A DNA stretch of 64,000 bases from Anthoceros angustus. Its lineage: Eukaryota; Streptophyta; Anthocerotopsida; Anthocerotales; Anthocerotaceae. Shown here one piece after another: positions 9,868 to 21,550 of the stretch; within the stretch, counting starts at the first letter, position 1; the number at the start of each line of letters is the position of its first letter. The position numbers were made by a program, and so were the translations under genes. The stretch is from NCBI GenBank assembly GCA_010909165.1, contig MU008173.1, forward strand, positions 1,054,001 through 1,118,000, in the 5' to 3' direction. The notes beneath the pieces are model-generated. The model saw only the letters and a program-made list of their open reading frames with translations. It made no database searches and had not been told where the DNA came from.

Positions 9868-12800
9868 ATGGCCGCGCCAACCGTTCTTGAAGCCGATACC
9901 TTCGTGTCTTCGAAGAAGTCCAAGGATCGGCATCTGCGGAAGAGGGATTATGATCGGGATGACGAGTCGGAGGAGGACTACGATGTTCGGGAGCCGGACA
10001 GAGCTCACGAGAAGAAGAAATCTCGGAGCAGGAAGGACAAGGGGGAACGGGACAGAGATAGGGATAGGGATAAGGATAAGGGGAGGGATGGAGATGGTGA
10101 GCGGGAGAGGGGCCGGGGGAAGGATCGTGATAAGGACAAGGGGAGGGATCGGGACGGGGAGAAGGTGAGGGAGTCCAAGGAGAGGCACCGGGACAAGGAG
10201 AAGCATAAGGAGGAGCGAGCTCGGGAGAAGGAGAAGGTCAGAGAGGAGCGGGAGAGGGAGAAGGAGAGGCTGAGGGAGCAGAAGGAGCGGCAGCGGGAGG
10301 AGAAGGAGAGGCAGCGGGAGGTGAAGGAGAGGCTGCGGGAGGAGAAGGAGAGGCTTAAGGAGCAGAAGGAGCAGAGGGAGAAGGATAAAGCGAGGGAGAA
10401 GGAGCTGAGGGAGGAGAAGGCGAGGGAGAAGGAGGAGAAGGAGGCGAGGGAGAGGGAGAAGGCGAGGGAGAAGGAGGAGAAGGAGGTGAGGGAGAGGGAG
10501 AAGGCGAGGGTGAAGGAGGAGAAGGTGAGGCTCAAGGAGGAGAAGGAGAAGGAGAGGTTGCGGGAGGAGAGGGAGAGGGAGAGGGAGAGGGAGAAGGAGA
10601 AGGAGAGGTTGCGGGAGGAGAGGGAGAGGGAGAAGGAGAGGTTGCGGGAGGAGAGGGAGAGGGAGAAGGAGAAGGAGAGGTTGCGGGAGGAGAGGGAGAG
10701 GGAGAGGGAGAAGGAGAGGTTGAGGGAGGAGAAGGAGCAACGGGAGAAGGAGAGGTTGAGAGAGGAGAAGGAGCAGAGGGAGAGGGAGAGGTTGAGGGAG
10801 GAGAAGGAGCAAAGGGAGAGGGAGAGGGAGAGGTTGAGGGAGGAGCGGGAGCAGAGGGAGAGGGAGAGGCTCCGAGCAGAGAAGGAACAGCAGGAAAGGG
10901 AACAAAAAGAGAAGGAGCTGCGAGAGGAGAAGGAGCGGAGAGAGCGGGAGCTCAGGGAGCAGCTGGAGAGGGAGAGGGAGAGGGAGAGAGAGGAGCAGAG
11001 GTTGAGAGATGAAGAACGTGAGAAGGAAAGGATTCGGATGGAACTGGAAAGGGAGAAGAAGGAGAAGGAGGAGCGTGAACGGGAGAAGGAAAAGCTGAGA
11101 GAGGAGAGGGAAAGGGAGAGGAGGCTGGAGAAAGAGAAGCTCAAGGAAGAACGCTCTAGGGAGAAGGACAAGATCCGAGAGGAGAGGGAGCGTGAGAGGG
11201 AACGAGAACTTGACGCTGATGAGGCCGGGCGAGCAGACAAGGGAAGGGACAGGGAGAAGAAGGACAAGGATAGACACCGGGAGGAAAGAGATCGGGACAG
11301 AACCAAGGACCGTGACAAGGATAAACATGCCGACAGGGACAGGGAGAAGGTGAAGGACAAGGAGAAAGATAAGGAGAAGAAGCGGAGAGATCGCGACAAG
11401 GAGCGGGAAAGGCAGAAGGATAGGGAACGGGAGAGGGATGAAGACGATGATCGGGATCGGGACAGAAAGCGCAGGAAAAGGGAGGAAGGTGGGGATCACA
11501 AAGATCGAGAGCGGGACAGGCAAAAGGATCGAGACAGAACAGAGGAAGATGGTCCGGAGAGAGATAGGAAGAGGAAAAGGCGGGAGGATGAGGCTGAGAA
11601 AGGTGAAGGTAAACCGAAGAAGGATGTGGAGGAGGAGGATGCAGACGAAGAACAGAGAAAGCTGGATGAGGAAATGGAAAAACGCCGAAGACGTGTGCAA
11701 GAGTGGCAAGAACTGCGTCGAAGGAAAGAGGAGGAGGAACGAAAAAAGAGAGGTGATGTAGAGGAAGTCGTGGAGCCGGATAACAATGCAAAGAAGGCAT
11801 GGACGCTGGAAGGAGAGGAGTCAGATGATGAGGACCTTCCCAAGGTTGAAGATTCAATGAAAACTGATGGGGATGTAGAGTCCAAGGTTCCCTCTCAAGA
11901 AAATGGGGACCTTGTGATGGCAGAGGCGGATGCTGCTGCGGGGACAGTTGCAGCTGCAGTTGGACAGACAGGGGCGGCGCTAGATGCTGTACCAGCACCA
12001 CAGACTGCAGAAATGCAGGGGAAAATTGGCAATGAAGGTGAGCCTGCTGCAGATGCAAAGCCAATGGAAGAACAGGAGGATGAAATAGACCCCTTAGATG
12101 CTTTCATGAATGCTATGGTCATACCCGAGGTTGAGAAGCTGAATAATATGGAGTCCTCCCTGCCCGAGGTGCCCAAGCCTGAGAAGGAACCTGTCCATCT
12201 TCTCAAGGACAGGAGAGTGGCTGATACTGGACGATATTCCAAGAAAAATCCACGGAATGTAACAGGGAGGATAATTCCAGGGGAGGACTCAGCATCCGAG
12301 GATGAGAGAGAGGAAGGGGAGGGCGCAGTTGGTGATGAAGAAGATGATGACTTTTTGAAGCGGGTGAAGAAGACCAAGGCGGATAAGCTAGCACCTGTCG
12401 ACCACTCTAAGATTCATTATCCATCCTTCAGAAAGAACTTCTACATTGAAGTGAAGGAAATTGCAAGAATGGAACAAGAGGAGGTTGCAGCATCCAGAAA
12501 AGAACTAGAGCTGAAAATTAGAGGGAAGGATGTGCCCCGGGCTGTCAAGACTTGGAATCAAACTGGTTTGAGCAGTAAGGTGCTAGACGTCATCAAGAAG
12601 TTAGGGTTTGAAAAGCCAATGCCTATCCAGGCCCAGGCGCTTCCCATTATCATGAGTGGTCGAGACTGCATTGGAATAGCAAAAACCGGTTCAGGTAAGA
12701 CCCTTGCCTTTGTGTTGCCCATGCTGAGGCACATTATGGATCAGCCCCCTTTGGTTCAAGGGGATGGGCCTATTGGCCTCATCATGGCCCCAACCCGTGA

Positions 12801-14631
12801 GCTCGTCCAGCAAATATACAATGACATCAAAAGGTTCTCAAAGGTGCTAGGCCTGAGCTGTGTTCCCATTTATGGAGGCTCTGGTGTTGCACAGCAAATC
12901 AGTGATTTGAAACGAGGGACTGAAATTGTAGTGTGCACACCTGGGAGAATGATTGACATCCTGTGCACGAGTGCTGGCAAGATCACAAATCTTCGCAGGG
13001 TCACGTACTTTGTGATGGATGAAGCTGATCGCATGTTTGACATGGGGTTTGAACCACAAATCACCAGGATTGTGCAGAACACCAGGCCGGATCGGCAGAC
13101 TGTGCTTTTCTCTGCCACATTTCCTCGGCAGGTTGAGGTATTGGCACGGAAGGTTCTTACCAAGCCCATTGAGATTCAAGTGGGTGGTCGGAGTGTCGTG
13201 AACAGGGATATCACACAAACAGTAGAGGTTCGGCCTGACAGTGAGAGGTTTCTCCGGATGTTGGAGCTTCTTGGTGAGTGGTATGAGAAGGGCAAAATCT
13301 TGATCTTTGTGCACTCTCAGGAGAAGTGTGATGGCTTGTTCAGAGATCTGCTTAAAGCTGGGTATCCTTGCTTGTCACTGCATGGTGCTAAAGACCAAAC
13401 TGATCGGGAATCGACGATAGCAGATTTCAAGACCAATGTGTGCAATTTGATGATCGCCACCAGTGTGGCTGCCCGGGGTCTGGATGTGAAGGAATTGGAG
13501 CTAGTTGTGAATTATGATGTTCCTAATCACTACGAGGATTATGTGCATCGGGTGGGCCGCACGGGTAGGGCTGGTCGGAAGGGTGTTGCAGTGACTTTCA
13601 TTTCCGTGGATGAGGAGAGATATGCACCTGATTTGGTGAAGGCATTGGAGCTCTCGGAACAGCCTGTCCCCGATGACTTGAAAAAACTAGCCGATGACTT
13701 TCTGGCTAAGGTTAGTCAGGGTACAGAGCAAGCACATGGCAGTGGGTATGGTGGGAGTGGGTTTAAGTTCAATGAAGAAGAGGATGAGGCTCGGAAGGCT
13801 GCCAAGAAGGCCCAGGCCAAAGAATATGGGTTTGAAGAGGATGAAGATAAGTCAGATTCCGACTCAGACGACGGCAGCATTCGCAAACAAGGAGGTGATC
13901 TATCAGAGGCAGCAGCTCAAGCTGCACAGGCAGCTGCTCTTGCAGCTGCTACCAAAGCTGTCCAGCCATCTACCACCAATCCACAGTTCCAGGCAGCTCT
14001 CTTAGCCGCCCAGGCTGCTGCAAGTAGAAGTCTTCAGGCGAATAGTTTGCCAGGCATGATGTCAGGCATCCCAGGTCTTACAGGTCTGACGGGTGTTGCG
14101 GGCATGAACATGGCAGGCATGATGGGTGGTCTGGTGGGAATGCAAGGACTTGCAGGAATGACAGCAATGACAAGTCTTGGTCTAACAGGTTTTCCCAATG
14201 GTATGGGTGTCCCGAACCCTTCTGGCAGTGCAATGGGAGATGGAGCAGCGAGGGCTGCTGCCTATGCGGCAGCACTTAATCTGCAACACAATCTGGCCAA
14301 GATCCAGGCAGATGCGATGACAGAGCATTATGAAGCAGAGTTAGAGATTAATGATTTCCCCCAACATGCGCGCTGGAAAGTTACTCACAAGGATGCTTTG
14401 GGGCAGATTAGTGAATGGACAGGAGCTGCCATAACAACTCGAGGGCAGTATTTTCCTACGGGAAAGAATCCTGCACCAGGGGAGCGGAAGTTGTTTTTGT
14501 TCATTGAAGGCCCCACGGAAGCTTCAGTGAAAAAGGCAAAGGCTGAGATCAAGCGCATCCTTGAGGAGTCCACATCTGCTGCCATCTCTCTCCCTGGCTC
14601 TACCCAACCTGGGAAGTATTCTGTCTTGTAA
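9868..14631 (+). CDS. PRP5: PRP5/RH42-like DEAD-box RNA helicase, intronless
   Basis: This 1587-residue protein is the DEAD-box ATPase that acts at the U2 snRNP-branch site step of spliceosome assembly. Motifs in order: DPLDAFM at 741-747 (the conserved Prp5 DPLD element), Q motif around 892-925, motif I AKTGSGKT at 938-945, [17 protein letters not shown] at 1051-1054, SAT at 1082-1084, ARGLD near 1200, and [10 protein letters not shown] at 1227-1236. An Ala-rich stretch (about 1346-1400) and a Met/Gly-rich stretch follow, then a KH-like C-terminal region (about 1492-1575, WKVTHKDAL to KRILEE). Residues from about 20 to 600 are almost only Arg, Glu, Lys and Asp. Arabidopsis RH42 is about 1166 residues, so the extra length is mostly this region. 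Start: the first Met of the open frame, [12 protein letters not shown]. No frameshift occurs in 4.7 kb. Confidence 0.93.
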   Translation: MAAPTVLEADTFVSSKKSKDRHLRKRDYDRDDESEEDYDVREPDRAHEKKKSRSRKDKGERDRDRDRDKDKGRDGDGERERGRGKDRDKDKGRDRDGEKVRESKERHRDKEKHKEERAREKEKVREEREREKERLREQKERQREEKERQREVKERLREEKERLKEQKEQREKDKAREKELREEKAREKEEKEAREREKAREKEEKEVREREKARVKEEKVRLKEEKEKERLREEREREREREKEKERLREEREREKERLREEREREKEKERLREEREREREKERLREEKEQREKERLREEKEQRERERLREEKEQRERERERLREEREQRERERLRAEKEQQEREQKEKELREEKERRERELREQLEREREREREEQRLRDEEREKERIRMELEREKKEKEEREREKEKLREERERERRLEKEKLKEERSREKDKIREERERERERELDADEAGRADKGRDREKKDKDRHREERDRDRTKDRDKDKHADRDREKVKDKEKDKEKKRRDRDKERERQKDRERERDEDDDRDRDRKRRKREEGGDHKDRERDRQKDRDRTEEDGPERDRKRKRREDEAEKGEGKPKKDVEEEDADEEQRKLDEEMEKRRRRVQEWQELRRRKEEEERKKRGDVEEVVEPDNNAKKAWTLEGEESDDEDLPKVEDSMKTDGDVESKVPSQENGDLVMAEADAAAGTVAAAVGQTGAALDAVPAPQTAEMQGKIGNEGEPAADAKPMEEQEDEIDPLDAFMNAMVIPEVEKLNNMESSLPEVPKPEKEPVHLLKDRRVADTGRYSKKNPRNVTGRIIPGEDSASEDEREEGEGAVGDEEDDDFLKRVKKTKADKLAPVDHSKIHYPSFRKNFYIEVKEIARMEQEEVAASRKELELKIRGKDVPRAVKTWNQTGLSSKVLDVIKKLGFEKPMPIQAQALPIIMSGRDCIGIAKTGSGKTLAFVLPMLRHIMDQPPLVQGDGPIGLIMAPTRELVQQIYNDIKRFSKVLGLSCVPIYGGSGVAQQISDLKRGTEIVVCTPGRMIDILCTSAGKITNLRRVTYFVMDEADRMFDMGFEPQITRIVQNTRPDRQTVLFSATFPRQVEVLARKVLTKPIEIQVGGRSVVNRDITQTVEVRPDSERFLRMLELLGEWYEKGKILIFVHSQEKCDGLFRDLLKAGYPCLSLHGAKDQTDRESTIADFKTNVCNLMIATSVAARGLDVKELELVVNYDVPNHYEDYVHRVGRTGRAGRKGVAVTFISVDEERYAPDLVKALELSEQPVPDDLKKLADDFLAKVSQGTEQAHGSGYGGSGFKFNEEEDEARKAAKKAQAKEYGFEEDEDKSDSDSDDGSIRKQGGDLSEAAAQAAQAAALAAATKAVQPSTTNPQFQAALLAAQAAASRSLQANSLPGMMSGIPGLTGLTGVAGMNMAGMMGGLVGMQGLAGMTAMTSLGLTGFPNGMGVPNPSGSAMGDGAARAAAYAAALNLQHNLAKIQADAMTEHYEAELEINDFPQHARWKVTHKDALGQISEWTGAAITTRGQYFPTGKNPAPGERKLFLFIEGPTEASVKKAKAEIKRILEESTSAAISLPGSTQPGKYSVL
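10200..11220 (+). repeat. Purine-only minisatellite encoding an ER/K helix
   Basis: Within the helicase gene, GAG/AAG/AGG codons alternate for about 1 kb, in a loose repeat of the 12-residue type [12 protein letters not shown]. The plus strand is almost purely purine over long runs. The peptide pattern (i to i+4 Glu-Arg/Lys pairs) matches a single alpha-helix. The minus strand therefore shows very long Leu/Ser/Pro-rich open frames that are shadows. Confidence 0.8.
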
Positions 14632-15808
14632 TTTCTAATTGGGGGAAGGTTTTGGTGTGTAGGACTGTTGACTTAGATGATAACATAATCCGCTAAGGTT
14701 CCCATATTATGGTGTAGATTGGCTTCCTCAGAAGCTGGACTTGGCTGAAGATGTCATGGCAACAAGTCACATCTGTTTGGATTATATTAAGAGAACTCTG
14801 TGCTGTATTTGTGACCCTTGTTGTACCATCTTGTGTGGTTGGACGGCCTGGTTTTGGGTAATGGCATTGACAGGCCTATTTTCTGGCTTGCAGGGAATGT
14901 CTGGAAGTTGGCTATGGCCCTGAAAGGGACCTTGTGCTGTGCAGCTTGACACCCTTTGCACACCCGTGTAAATAACTAGGAAGGTGCTTTGCTTTTGAGA
15001 TGTTTGGTTTCGTTGATTGCACCTTTCTCATCAGTGGTACTGACGTGTGTCTTCGTTGAAGGGCTGGCAACCAACTAGACGTTGTTGCGTTGTGTCCCTG
15101 AGAACAGGGAGTGGTTGAATGTAACCTTCCTGAGCTTGTCTCGAGCTCCGTTTAGTCTGAAGCAGTGATATGGCTTCCTGCGCAGACTGTCCACTCTCCC
15201 GGTCTGCCAAGGGCCCTGGCTAGCCGCGAGCTCGGCTCTCTCTCCGGGTTGGCTGTGGAGGGGGGCACGTCCCACTAACAATCGAGCTAGGCATGTGATG
15301 CATGTTCTTTGATTTCTAGTCGATGACCGACGTTAGGCCTAGCCCACGGTGCAGGCCTCCTTCTGGCTGTGCTATCACACGTGCTGTTAGGCGAAATTTG
15401 CCTACTCTCCTTCGTCCCTCTTCTGGGAATTAATCTCTTCAGTTTGTCAGCTTCCCTTGTGTATTCCAGAACTCTAGTCCGCGGTTGACTAGCAGCATCC
15501 CCGCAACACACTGCAGAGGAGTCATTGTGTTTTAGGCTCAGGGTGCCAGGCCTGTTAGATTCAAATCCTTGCACGGCAACGGCGGTGTACCCCAATATGG
15601 GGCCATTTCGTGCCATCTTTAGTGAGACCCAAGCCGTAAAATCTAGCTTGTTCTTCCACAGAGAGAGACTGCCCACCATCATAAACCTGCATCACAACTC
15701 CGGACACATTTCATGTGCCCTTGCGACCCATGGGGGATGGTTAGCGTCCTGCCATTGTTTGTTGTGTACATAAATATTGCTGGAGAGACATTACAATAGA
15801 ATCCAGGA
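14632..15808. other. PRP5 3' flank; no gene recognised
   Basis: This holds the 3' UTR of the helicase gene (T-rich, 14632 to about 15050) and then sequence without a recognisable coding region. A stretch like GATTCAAATCCTTGCACGG near 15558 resembles a tRNA T-arm by chance but has no matching acceptor or anticodon arms. Confidence 0.5.
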
Positions 15809-16012
15809 CCTCCTCCGTTCTGAAATTACTAATCCCAACGTGGGATAGCTCTTAGAGCGGGATACTCCTATTTAGAGAAAGCTGCTGCCACCTCGGTTCC
15901 CGCACACAAAACACTCGCCTCATCTCATTCATGCTAATCAGAGGAAGATACCTTACGCTACCATCCAGGGAATGCTGCGCATTGATCAAGACTCCAGAGC
16001 ACCACCTACAAG
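15809..16012. repeat. About 205-bp dispersed repeat, copy 1
   Basis: The sequence from CTCCTCCGTTCTGAAAT to CAGAGCACCACCTACAAG recurs in the same orientation at 63297-63508, just upstream of the P450 exon, at roughly 80 per cent identity with some indels. Its start, CTCCTCCGTT, resembles the end of Stowaway-type MITEs, but no matching inverted end was found. Just after it (about 16030-16100) a 31-bp CCTCCCTGCTGCTGCCATC unit is repeated about twice. Confidence 0.6.
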
Positions 16013-16159
16013 AAACTGCAGCCGATGTCCCTGCCCCTCCCTGCTGCTGCCATCGATGCTTCGTGCCCCTCCCTGCTGCTGCCATCAATGCTCCCTGCTC
16101 TTGCTGCCGTGGCCGATCCCCCCTGGCCGCGCCGCGGCGGGGCCAGGGCATCGGTAAGG

Positions 16160-16990
16160 TATTCTATATCTACCGCCTACCAAAGCAGTATGGGCAGGCG
16201 CAGCGGGCAATCCTTCTGGACTCTACTATTCCCCGGCTTTTCTTGTCCGCATTCGCTCTTGCTGGGGGAACGGAGCACGCTCTTGGCTTTTGGCTTTTGG
16301 CTCGGCCTTGCATCCAGGCATTCCGAATCGCACCAGCTTCTTTTTCTACTGCAATGAAGTTCCGCCTAGGTTTGGTCCAGCCTCTGGCCTGTTCTCTCTC
16401 GGCATGCAGCTGTAGCCCCCCCTTGACATCCCACCTGGCTCACTGTCCAATCGGAGGGCAACGTATCGCTACGCATGATGCCGTTCGTGACGTCATGTTC
16501 TCCATACCAAGGAGAGCAGTTATTTTCCATATTGGGAGCGCGTCCATACATACTGCGCAATGGGGTGTCGTTCAAGGAGGATATATTTTTGATCCGGGGA
16601 GACCACATCTCTGTTGTGGATGTCGTCATAATGGACCGTACCCATAAATCCATTTGTGAGCATGTCATTATCAACCCTCTGGGCTGGGCGGCAAAGGGAT
16701 GCGTGACTGCCAAGGTACACAAGTATACACCTTTACAAGACGGCCGCGCCTTCATCTCCTCACCATTGAGACTCACGGGGCTATGTGCAAGGATTTTTTC
16801 CGTCTCATTAAGAATTGTGCTAAAGCCTACCACAGTTGTCGGAACGAAGTGGGTCTCCCTCTTTCCTTGGTGGAGGCTTTCTTTCGATAGCGGGTATCCA
16901 TCGCCTTACTGAGGACGCTGGCCAATGCTATTTACAGGACGGCAACGAGCACAGGAGACGTGGCGTCATCGACAACAATTGTAGGTAGGC
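16160..16990 (+). pseudogene. LINE ORF2 C-terminal region, copy A
   Basis: The translation from about 16160 gives the region downstream of the reverse transcriptase in a class of plant and algal non-LTR retrotransposons: MKFRLGLVQP, then a Cys/His cluster (SPPLTSHLAHCPIGG), HDAVRDV, GDHISVVDVVIMD, then in a shifted frame TIETHGAMCKDFFRLIKNCA and a final basic part. The Cys/His cluster and the following Asp-containing segments suggest a nuclease-like domain. No reverse transcriptase core is present, so this is a 5'-truncated insertion, as is usual for LINEs. Frames shift at least twice. Confidence 0.55.
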
Positions 16991-17106
16991 CTTTCCTCAT
17001 CTTCGACCACAACATGATCGGAAAGGTAGCTTCGGGGTTGGCATTCGATGGGCCAACCCCCTGGCTCTTGCCCTTTAGTGGGTTGTTCCCCCTTGGTTCG
17101 GATAGA

Positions 17107-17222
17107 TGTTTTCCCATCTCTTCTTTTTAATGAAGTCTCCACTGTACCCACGGAACATGGGGGAGCAACTTGTAGAAATGCTACTTGGAAACTTTATTAT
17201 AAAAAAGAGATGGGAAAACCCT
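17107..17222. repeat. Inverted repeat at the LINE tail-to-tail junction
   Basis: TTTTCCCATCTCTTCTTTTTAAT at about 17107 pairs with its inverse, ATAAAAAAGAGATGGGAAAAC, ending at about 17221. The stem of about 30 bases has a few mismatches and a loop of about 55 bases. It would be the junction of the two inverted LINE 3' ends or a small fold-back insert. Confidence 0.65.
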
Positions 17223-17713
17223 ACCTACCACACTAAGGATATCAAAATCGGGAAAACGAAAGGGCCTACCCACCACTAGTGCCCAAGAAGCCGCCTGCCC
17301 TGTGCTTGCCGTCGTCCTGTACACCGTGTTGGCCAATGCCCGCTGCAGGGCGATGGACACTCGTTGCCTGTAGAAAGCCACGATACATGAAAGAGGAAGG
17401 CTCAATGGATCTCGATGGCAAGGGGGTTGAAGGCGTGCCCTTGCTGCACAGGAGAGTACTTACGAACCTTCGCCGTGGCACATCCCTCCGCCGCCCACCC
17501 CGGAGGGTTGAGGATCATATGCTCACTGACGGAATCCCGAGTAGGGTCAGTAACAAACACATCTGCAACCGAAACCTGGTCCCCCTAAGCAAGAGCGGAG
17601 ACGGGCACGAGCCGCCCTGGGGATGGACGAGTCCCGAAGAAGGGCCACCTGCGCCTGTCGATATTGCTTCTTTAAGAGGGACGCTTGAAGCCCGCGGAAT
17701 CCGACCTCGGTGA
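17181..17713 (-). pseudogene. LINE ORF2 C-terminal region, copy B (inverted)
   Basis: The same LINE tail as at 16.4-17.0 kb, on the opposite strand. Read from 17640 downwards it gives GDQVSVADVFVTDPTRDSV, NPPGWAAEGC, FNPLAIE and, in another frame, FYRQRVSIALQRALANTVYR. Copies A and B are tail to tail and meet near 17160. This copy is truncated at its 5' side near 17713. Confidence 0.55.
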
Positions 17714-17759
17714 GCGAAGCAAAAGAAGGTAAGGTAGCCCTAGCCTATATGGGTAGGAG

Positions 17760-19744
17760 CTAAGCAATCTGGATTTGAAACTCCACATTGGATTGTGTCT
17801 TTGAGTGATTTTTGTTTTTTTTTTAAGTTTGGTGTCAAAGAGCTAGGTTATGAGTAGGAAGGGATATTTATACTAGAAAGTGTCCTTGACCTATGAGTTT
17901 TGGGTTGTTTCTGGTTGAATAATAATCGGTCCTTGGACTATGAACTCGATACTCCTTGGCCTTTGGTCTCGGAATATCTAATAGAAAGTCTATATATGTG
18001 GGAGGGTCCCCATATTTGGGAGGTCCGTAGGCTAGAGGTCGAACCAATAGGGCAGTTGAGCTGGTGTGTGGTCGTGGGGGTGTGGGACTATGTTTGAAGG
18101 CGGTTGGCGGCGGGCGGTCGTGGAAGGAAGGAGCGGTCGCGGAAGAAGTGGTAGCGGAAGCCGGTTGGCGGTCGTAGAGTTTAGGAAATATAACCCTAAG
18201 GGAACTCGGAAGGAAGGAGCGGTCGCGGAAGAAGTGGTAGCTCAGACGATCACAGCAGGCACGAGCTCGCACGTCATAAGGCGAGGCCACAGTGGCGGAG
18301 CTCGCGATTCTGGAAGGAAGAAACCACAGGGGGCCAAGTTGGAGATTAGGCGAGTTATCAGCAATTGAGTGGCGTGAGGGTTTTGCAGAGCATGGCGCAA
18401 GGTTGCAGTGAAATTTGGCCAATGGCCAAATATGGACCATTGGAGGGTCAGGTGGAGGATTGGTGAGGGGAGGCTGGGACTTGGGATCATGGAAAAAGCA
18501 GTGGAGAGTTTATGGGAGGATTTTCCGGATCGAACGAGGAAGGAGGACCCATAAATTCAGCAAAGGACGAAGGGCGGCGACCAAATCGGAGGGGAGTGCG
18601 GAGATAACATGGGCGGGGAGTAGTGGCATCCTAGGAATAGAACTTTGGATAGGATGCCATCTTGGACCTAAGGCCGTCCAGTGTAGGGCCTCTTGGCGTT
18701 GCCGTTTTAGGACTGGAAAGTCGGTGGCTATGGCGACAATTGTATAAAGGGGCTTGGTTGTGCCCCTCACATCGAGATAACTCTGGTTGAGATCCCCACG
18801 CTGCTGTGGCTGGTTGGAGACGTCCGATTGATGAGGTGGTGTGCGCGAGACGCCCTAGGGGTGGTCGAGAGCTTGCTCCAACGGGGAGGAGGGGTGATAG
18901 AGCAATCTTGGCGACAAAGGAGGAGGAAACCAAGGGATTGGCGCGGGCGGGTGGAGCTTGCTCGTAACGGCCTTGAGGGGTTCTTCTTTCCTTCACCCTT
19001 GTTCCTGTTAGTTGTGTTCGAAATTGAGAGAGAAGTGTTGAGTGGATGGTTGGAAGCCTGCGGGCGAATTGAGGGAGAGAGAGAGAGAGAGAAGATTGGG
19101 TGAAGGAGTGATTGAACACTGTACGCGATGCGAGGTGTAAGAGGAGTTGAGAAGGGGAATTAATTGAGAGACTAACAGTGGAGATTTGTGTGGATCCAAA
19201 ATAATCCAAACCGGTGTTGTTGGTGGAAGTGTGCACAAGAGGAAACAGCATTCCTTGTGGAATTGTGTGAGGGTGGCGCCCTTTGTGTGTGTGAGAGAAC
19301 GGTTGAGAGGGATTTGGTCTCTAGGAATTGGTGTGTGCATGAAGTGTGGAGTGCCAAATAAAGTCTGATCTATGAGCACTGGTAGCTGCCCGTGCCAGGG
19401 ATCCGCGGCGCCGTACGCCAGAGATGAGTTGCTAGGGTTTGGTGTGGGACCCACCTCGGTAGTCGTAGCAACTACCCGGTAGTGGAATGAGATTTGCGGT
19501 CGTGGAATGAGATTTGCGGTCGTGGAATGAGATTTGCGGTCGTTGGACAAGTCGAGAGGTAGTAGTAGTTGAGTAGATAGGTAAGAGGAGTGATAGTGTA
19601 AGTCGACTTAGGCAAGGTCGAGTGATAGAAGTTAGCGTCTCTTGGCACAAACCATTCCCTTGGGAGCGAATCCTAGGCCTACAACGACATTGAGGGTGAA
19701 TGTGGACCTCACGGTGTCCCTAGACACAAATTCACACTCCACAG
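17760..19744 (+). repeat. Solo or truncated LTR, family related to the Ty3 LTRs
   Basis: The layout parallels the 2.3-kb LTRs at 34.4 and 55-57.6 kb: repeated GTCCTTGGAC / TCCTTGGCC blocks and a TATA-like stretch (about 17890-18005) near the start, a mid-region minisatellite, and an end reading CTTGGCACAAACCATTCCCTTGGGA...ACACTCCACA at 19744. The sequence has diverged strongly from those LTRs. No primer-binding site follows, so it is solo or truncated. The exact 5' end is not visible. Open frames inside look like chance. Confidence 0.5.
19482..19541 (+). repeat. 20-bp tandem repeat, three units
   Basis: GTGGAATGAGATTTGCGGTC is repeated three times exactly. It lies where the related Ty3 LTRs carry a different 21-bp minisatellite. 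Confidence 0.9.
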
Positions 19745-20818
19745 GAACCTATAGCCAAACGGAGGGACAATTGCAGGGAAAAACGCCTTCCTCCACTCCT
19801 GCGACGAAGGACTCTAAAATGCTACAATACCTAATGACGAAGCGAGAGACCAGGATCGGAGCAGAGAGGGCCTAACTCCCAAGGAAAACTACTGGTGGTG
19901 AGGCTTTCGTAGCCAAAAGACCAGTGCCCCCAAACGCGATAGGCAGGGACACCTGTCGCCTGGCCAAGTCCCAGCAGCGCACTCGAAGGTGCTTGGGCCA
20001 ATGATGTCGGCTAGCGCCTCTATAACCTACTCGTCAAAACCCCTCAGGCTAGACAAGAATCTCAGGAAGGGCGAAACTGCGCGGAGTAGGTAGCTTGGGT
20101 GCACAAAACAAGAAGATAGAATACCGAATGCCACTTGTGAACCCCCCAATTGGGAGAGATCACCGATATGTGCCAGGTCCGCATCCATGAATTCCTATAC
20201 AAAAACTAGGGGCCCATTGGGACCCCTAAAACCCGAAGGCCTTGTACAGATGCAATATTCCCTCAGGATACTGAAAAGAAGGCTAGAGGGGAACCATACT
20301 ATGCACTTCAAAATCTTCACCTTCAAACCGAGGCGAAAGAACTCCGAAGAGGAAAAAATCAAAAGCCTCCTTAACTTAGTCATCAAGGCTCATGATATGG
20401 TGTTGTCCGCCACCACTTGAAAAATAGATGCCACCACTTGTAAAATAGATGCCACCACTTATAAAATAGATGCCACCACTTGTAAAATAGATTGTATCAT
20501 GAAAAACTGTGCACCATGTGAAACATTGTCGGATATAAGGAATGCACGACTCACAATACCCGCAAATTCCTAAAAAGCTGTGAAACCTGGACATGCGTCC
20601 ATGCGTAATGTGCTCCGAGTGGGACCACCCCGTCCAGACTAACAAGCATGACGGCGGTCATCATCAATCAGGTCATGCATGATACTTGGTGGAGGACTCT
20701 CTATTGCCAAGTGGCAGTGCTTATGAATCTATGACATAACTGCTACCAGGGATCACTCACTTTTCCCATGGCAGAATAAACAGCCGACTAGCTTTGAAGG
20801 GAGCATACATGGTCCGGA
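19745..20818. other. No recognised gene; short tandem repeat at 20408-20490
   Basis: Two short open frames (19642-19875 and 20187-20420, plus strand) have no known domain. A 21-bp unit, ATGCCACCACTT followed by GTAAAATAG, is repeated about four times at 20408-20490. The last few hundred bases should hold the 3' UTR of the minus-strand eIF6 gene. Confidence 0.5.
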
Positions 20819-21193
20819 TCATGTCATGCTGTCGATTAGGGAGGCTCGCATCTCGTTCACAATGGCAGTTGGCTGAGCTTCCCTCAGCTTGAAGACGCTC
20901 TCAACCACGAGATCTCGGTGGTAGAACGAGCCACGTAAAGCGGTCCAGTCGTTGGCAATGAGGCCGGCACCAATAACCTCGCTGCTTCGGTTGATAGTTC
21001 CCGCCACCAAGGGTACTTGCAACAACGTTGACAACTCTTTCTGGTCCTCGATTGATGTGTGAGGATGCACCTGTGTTTCAGGTTCAAACACATCCATCAA
21101 CCCACTTCATTAGCATCCACTGACGAATCCATCTCTCTCTCTCTCTCGCTCTGTGGTCGAATCATGAAAACAGAGCTCACCAGCCCTCCCCTG

Positions 21194-21365
21194 TGCTAAT
21201 TTACGAGCATGTGTGCAAGACACTAAACAATACACAAAAGCAAGAATACAACAACTATGTTTTACTCGCAATTAAAGCGTCTTATATACAACGTGTTTTC
21301 GTAATCCTAAAACACTTAACCCTAATGTAGGTTATAAACATTAAATAACCATTCGTTATTCAACA
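21194..21365 (-). repeat. 3' LTR of the copia element
   Basis: 172 bp, TG...CA on both strands. It matches the LTR copies at 29582-29753, 30132-30300 and 30682-30852 with only a few indels, which implies a fairly recent insertion. Confidence 0.9.
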
Positions 21366-21550
21366 CTCCCACTTAACCTACACTTAGGTTAAAAACCATT
21401 ACTTAACGAAACGGAAAACCCTAGACCCCGTTACTTCCACTATTCGCCGCCATCGCGACTGCAGCTGTGCTCCAGCAGTGGAGCATACTCTGCATAAGCG
21501 CTACTACCCTCTCGATTGCCGCTGCTCAGATCCTCACCCTGGTCCCCACG

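Noticed and set aside
9862-11709. 615-codon and 464-codon minus-strand frames opposite the helicase gene
   Set aside because: They are Leu/Pro- and Ser-rich shadows of GAG/AAG/AGG codons read backwards (CTC/CTT/CCT). The plus strand has the conserved helicase, and no splice or domain evidence supports the minus strand.
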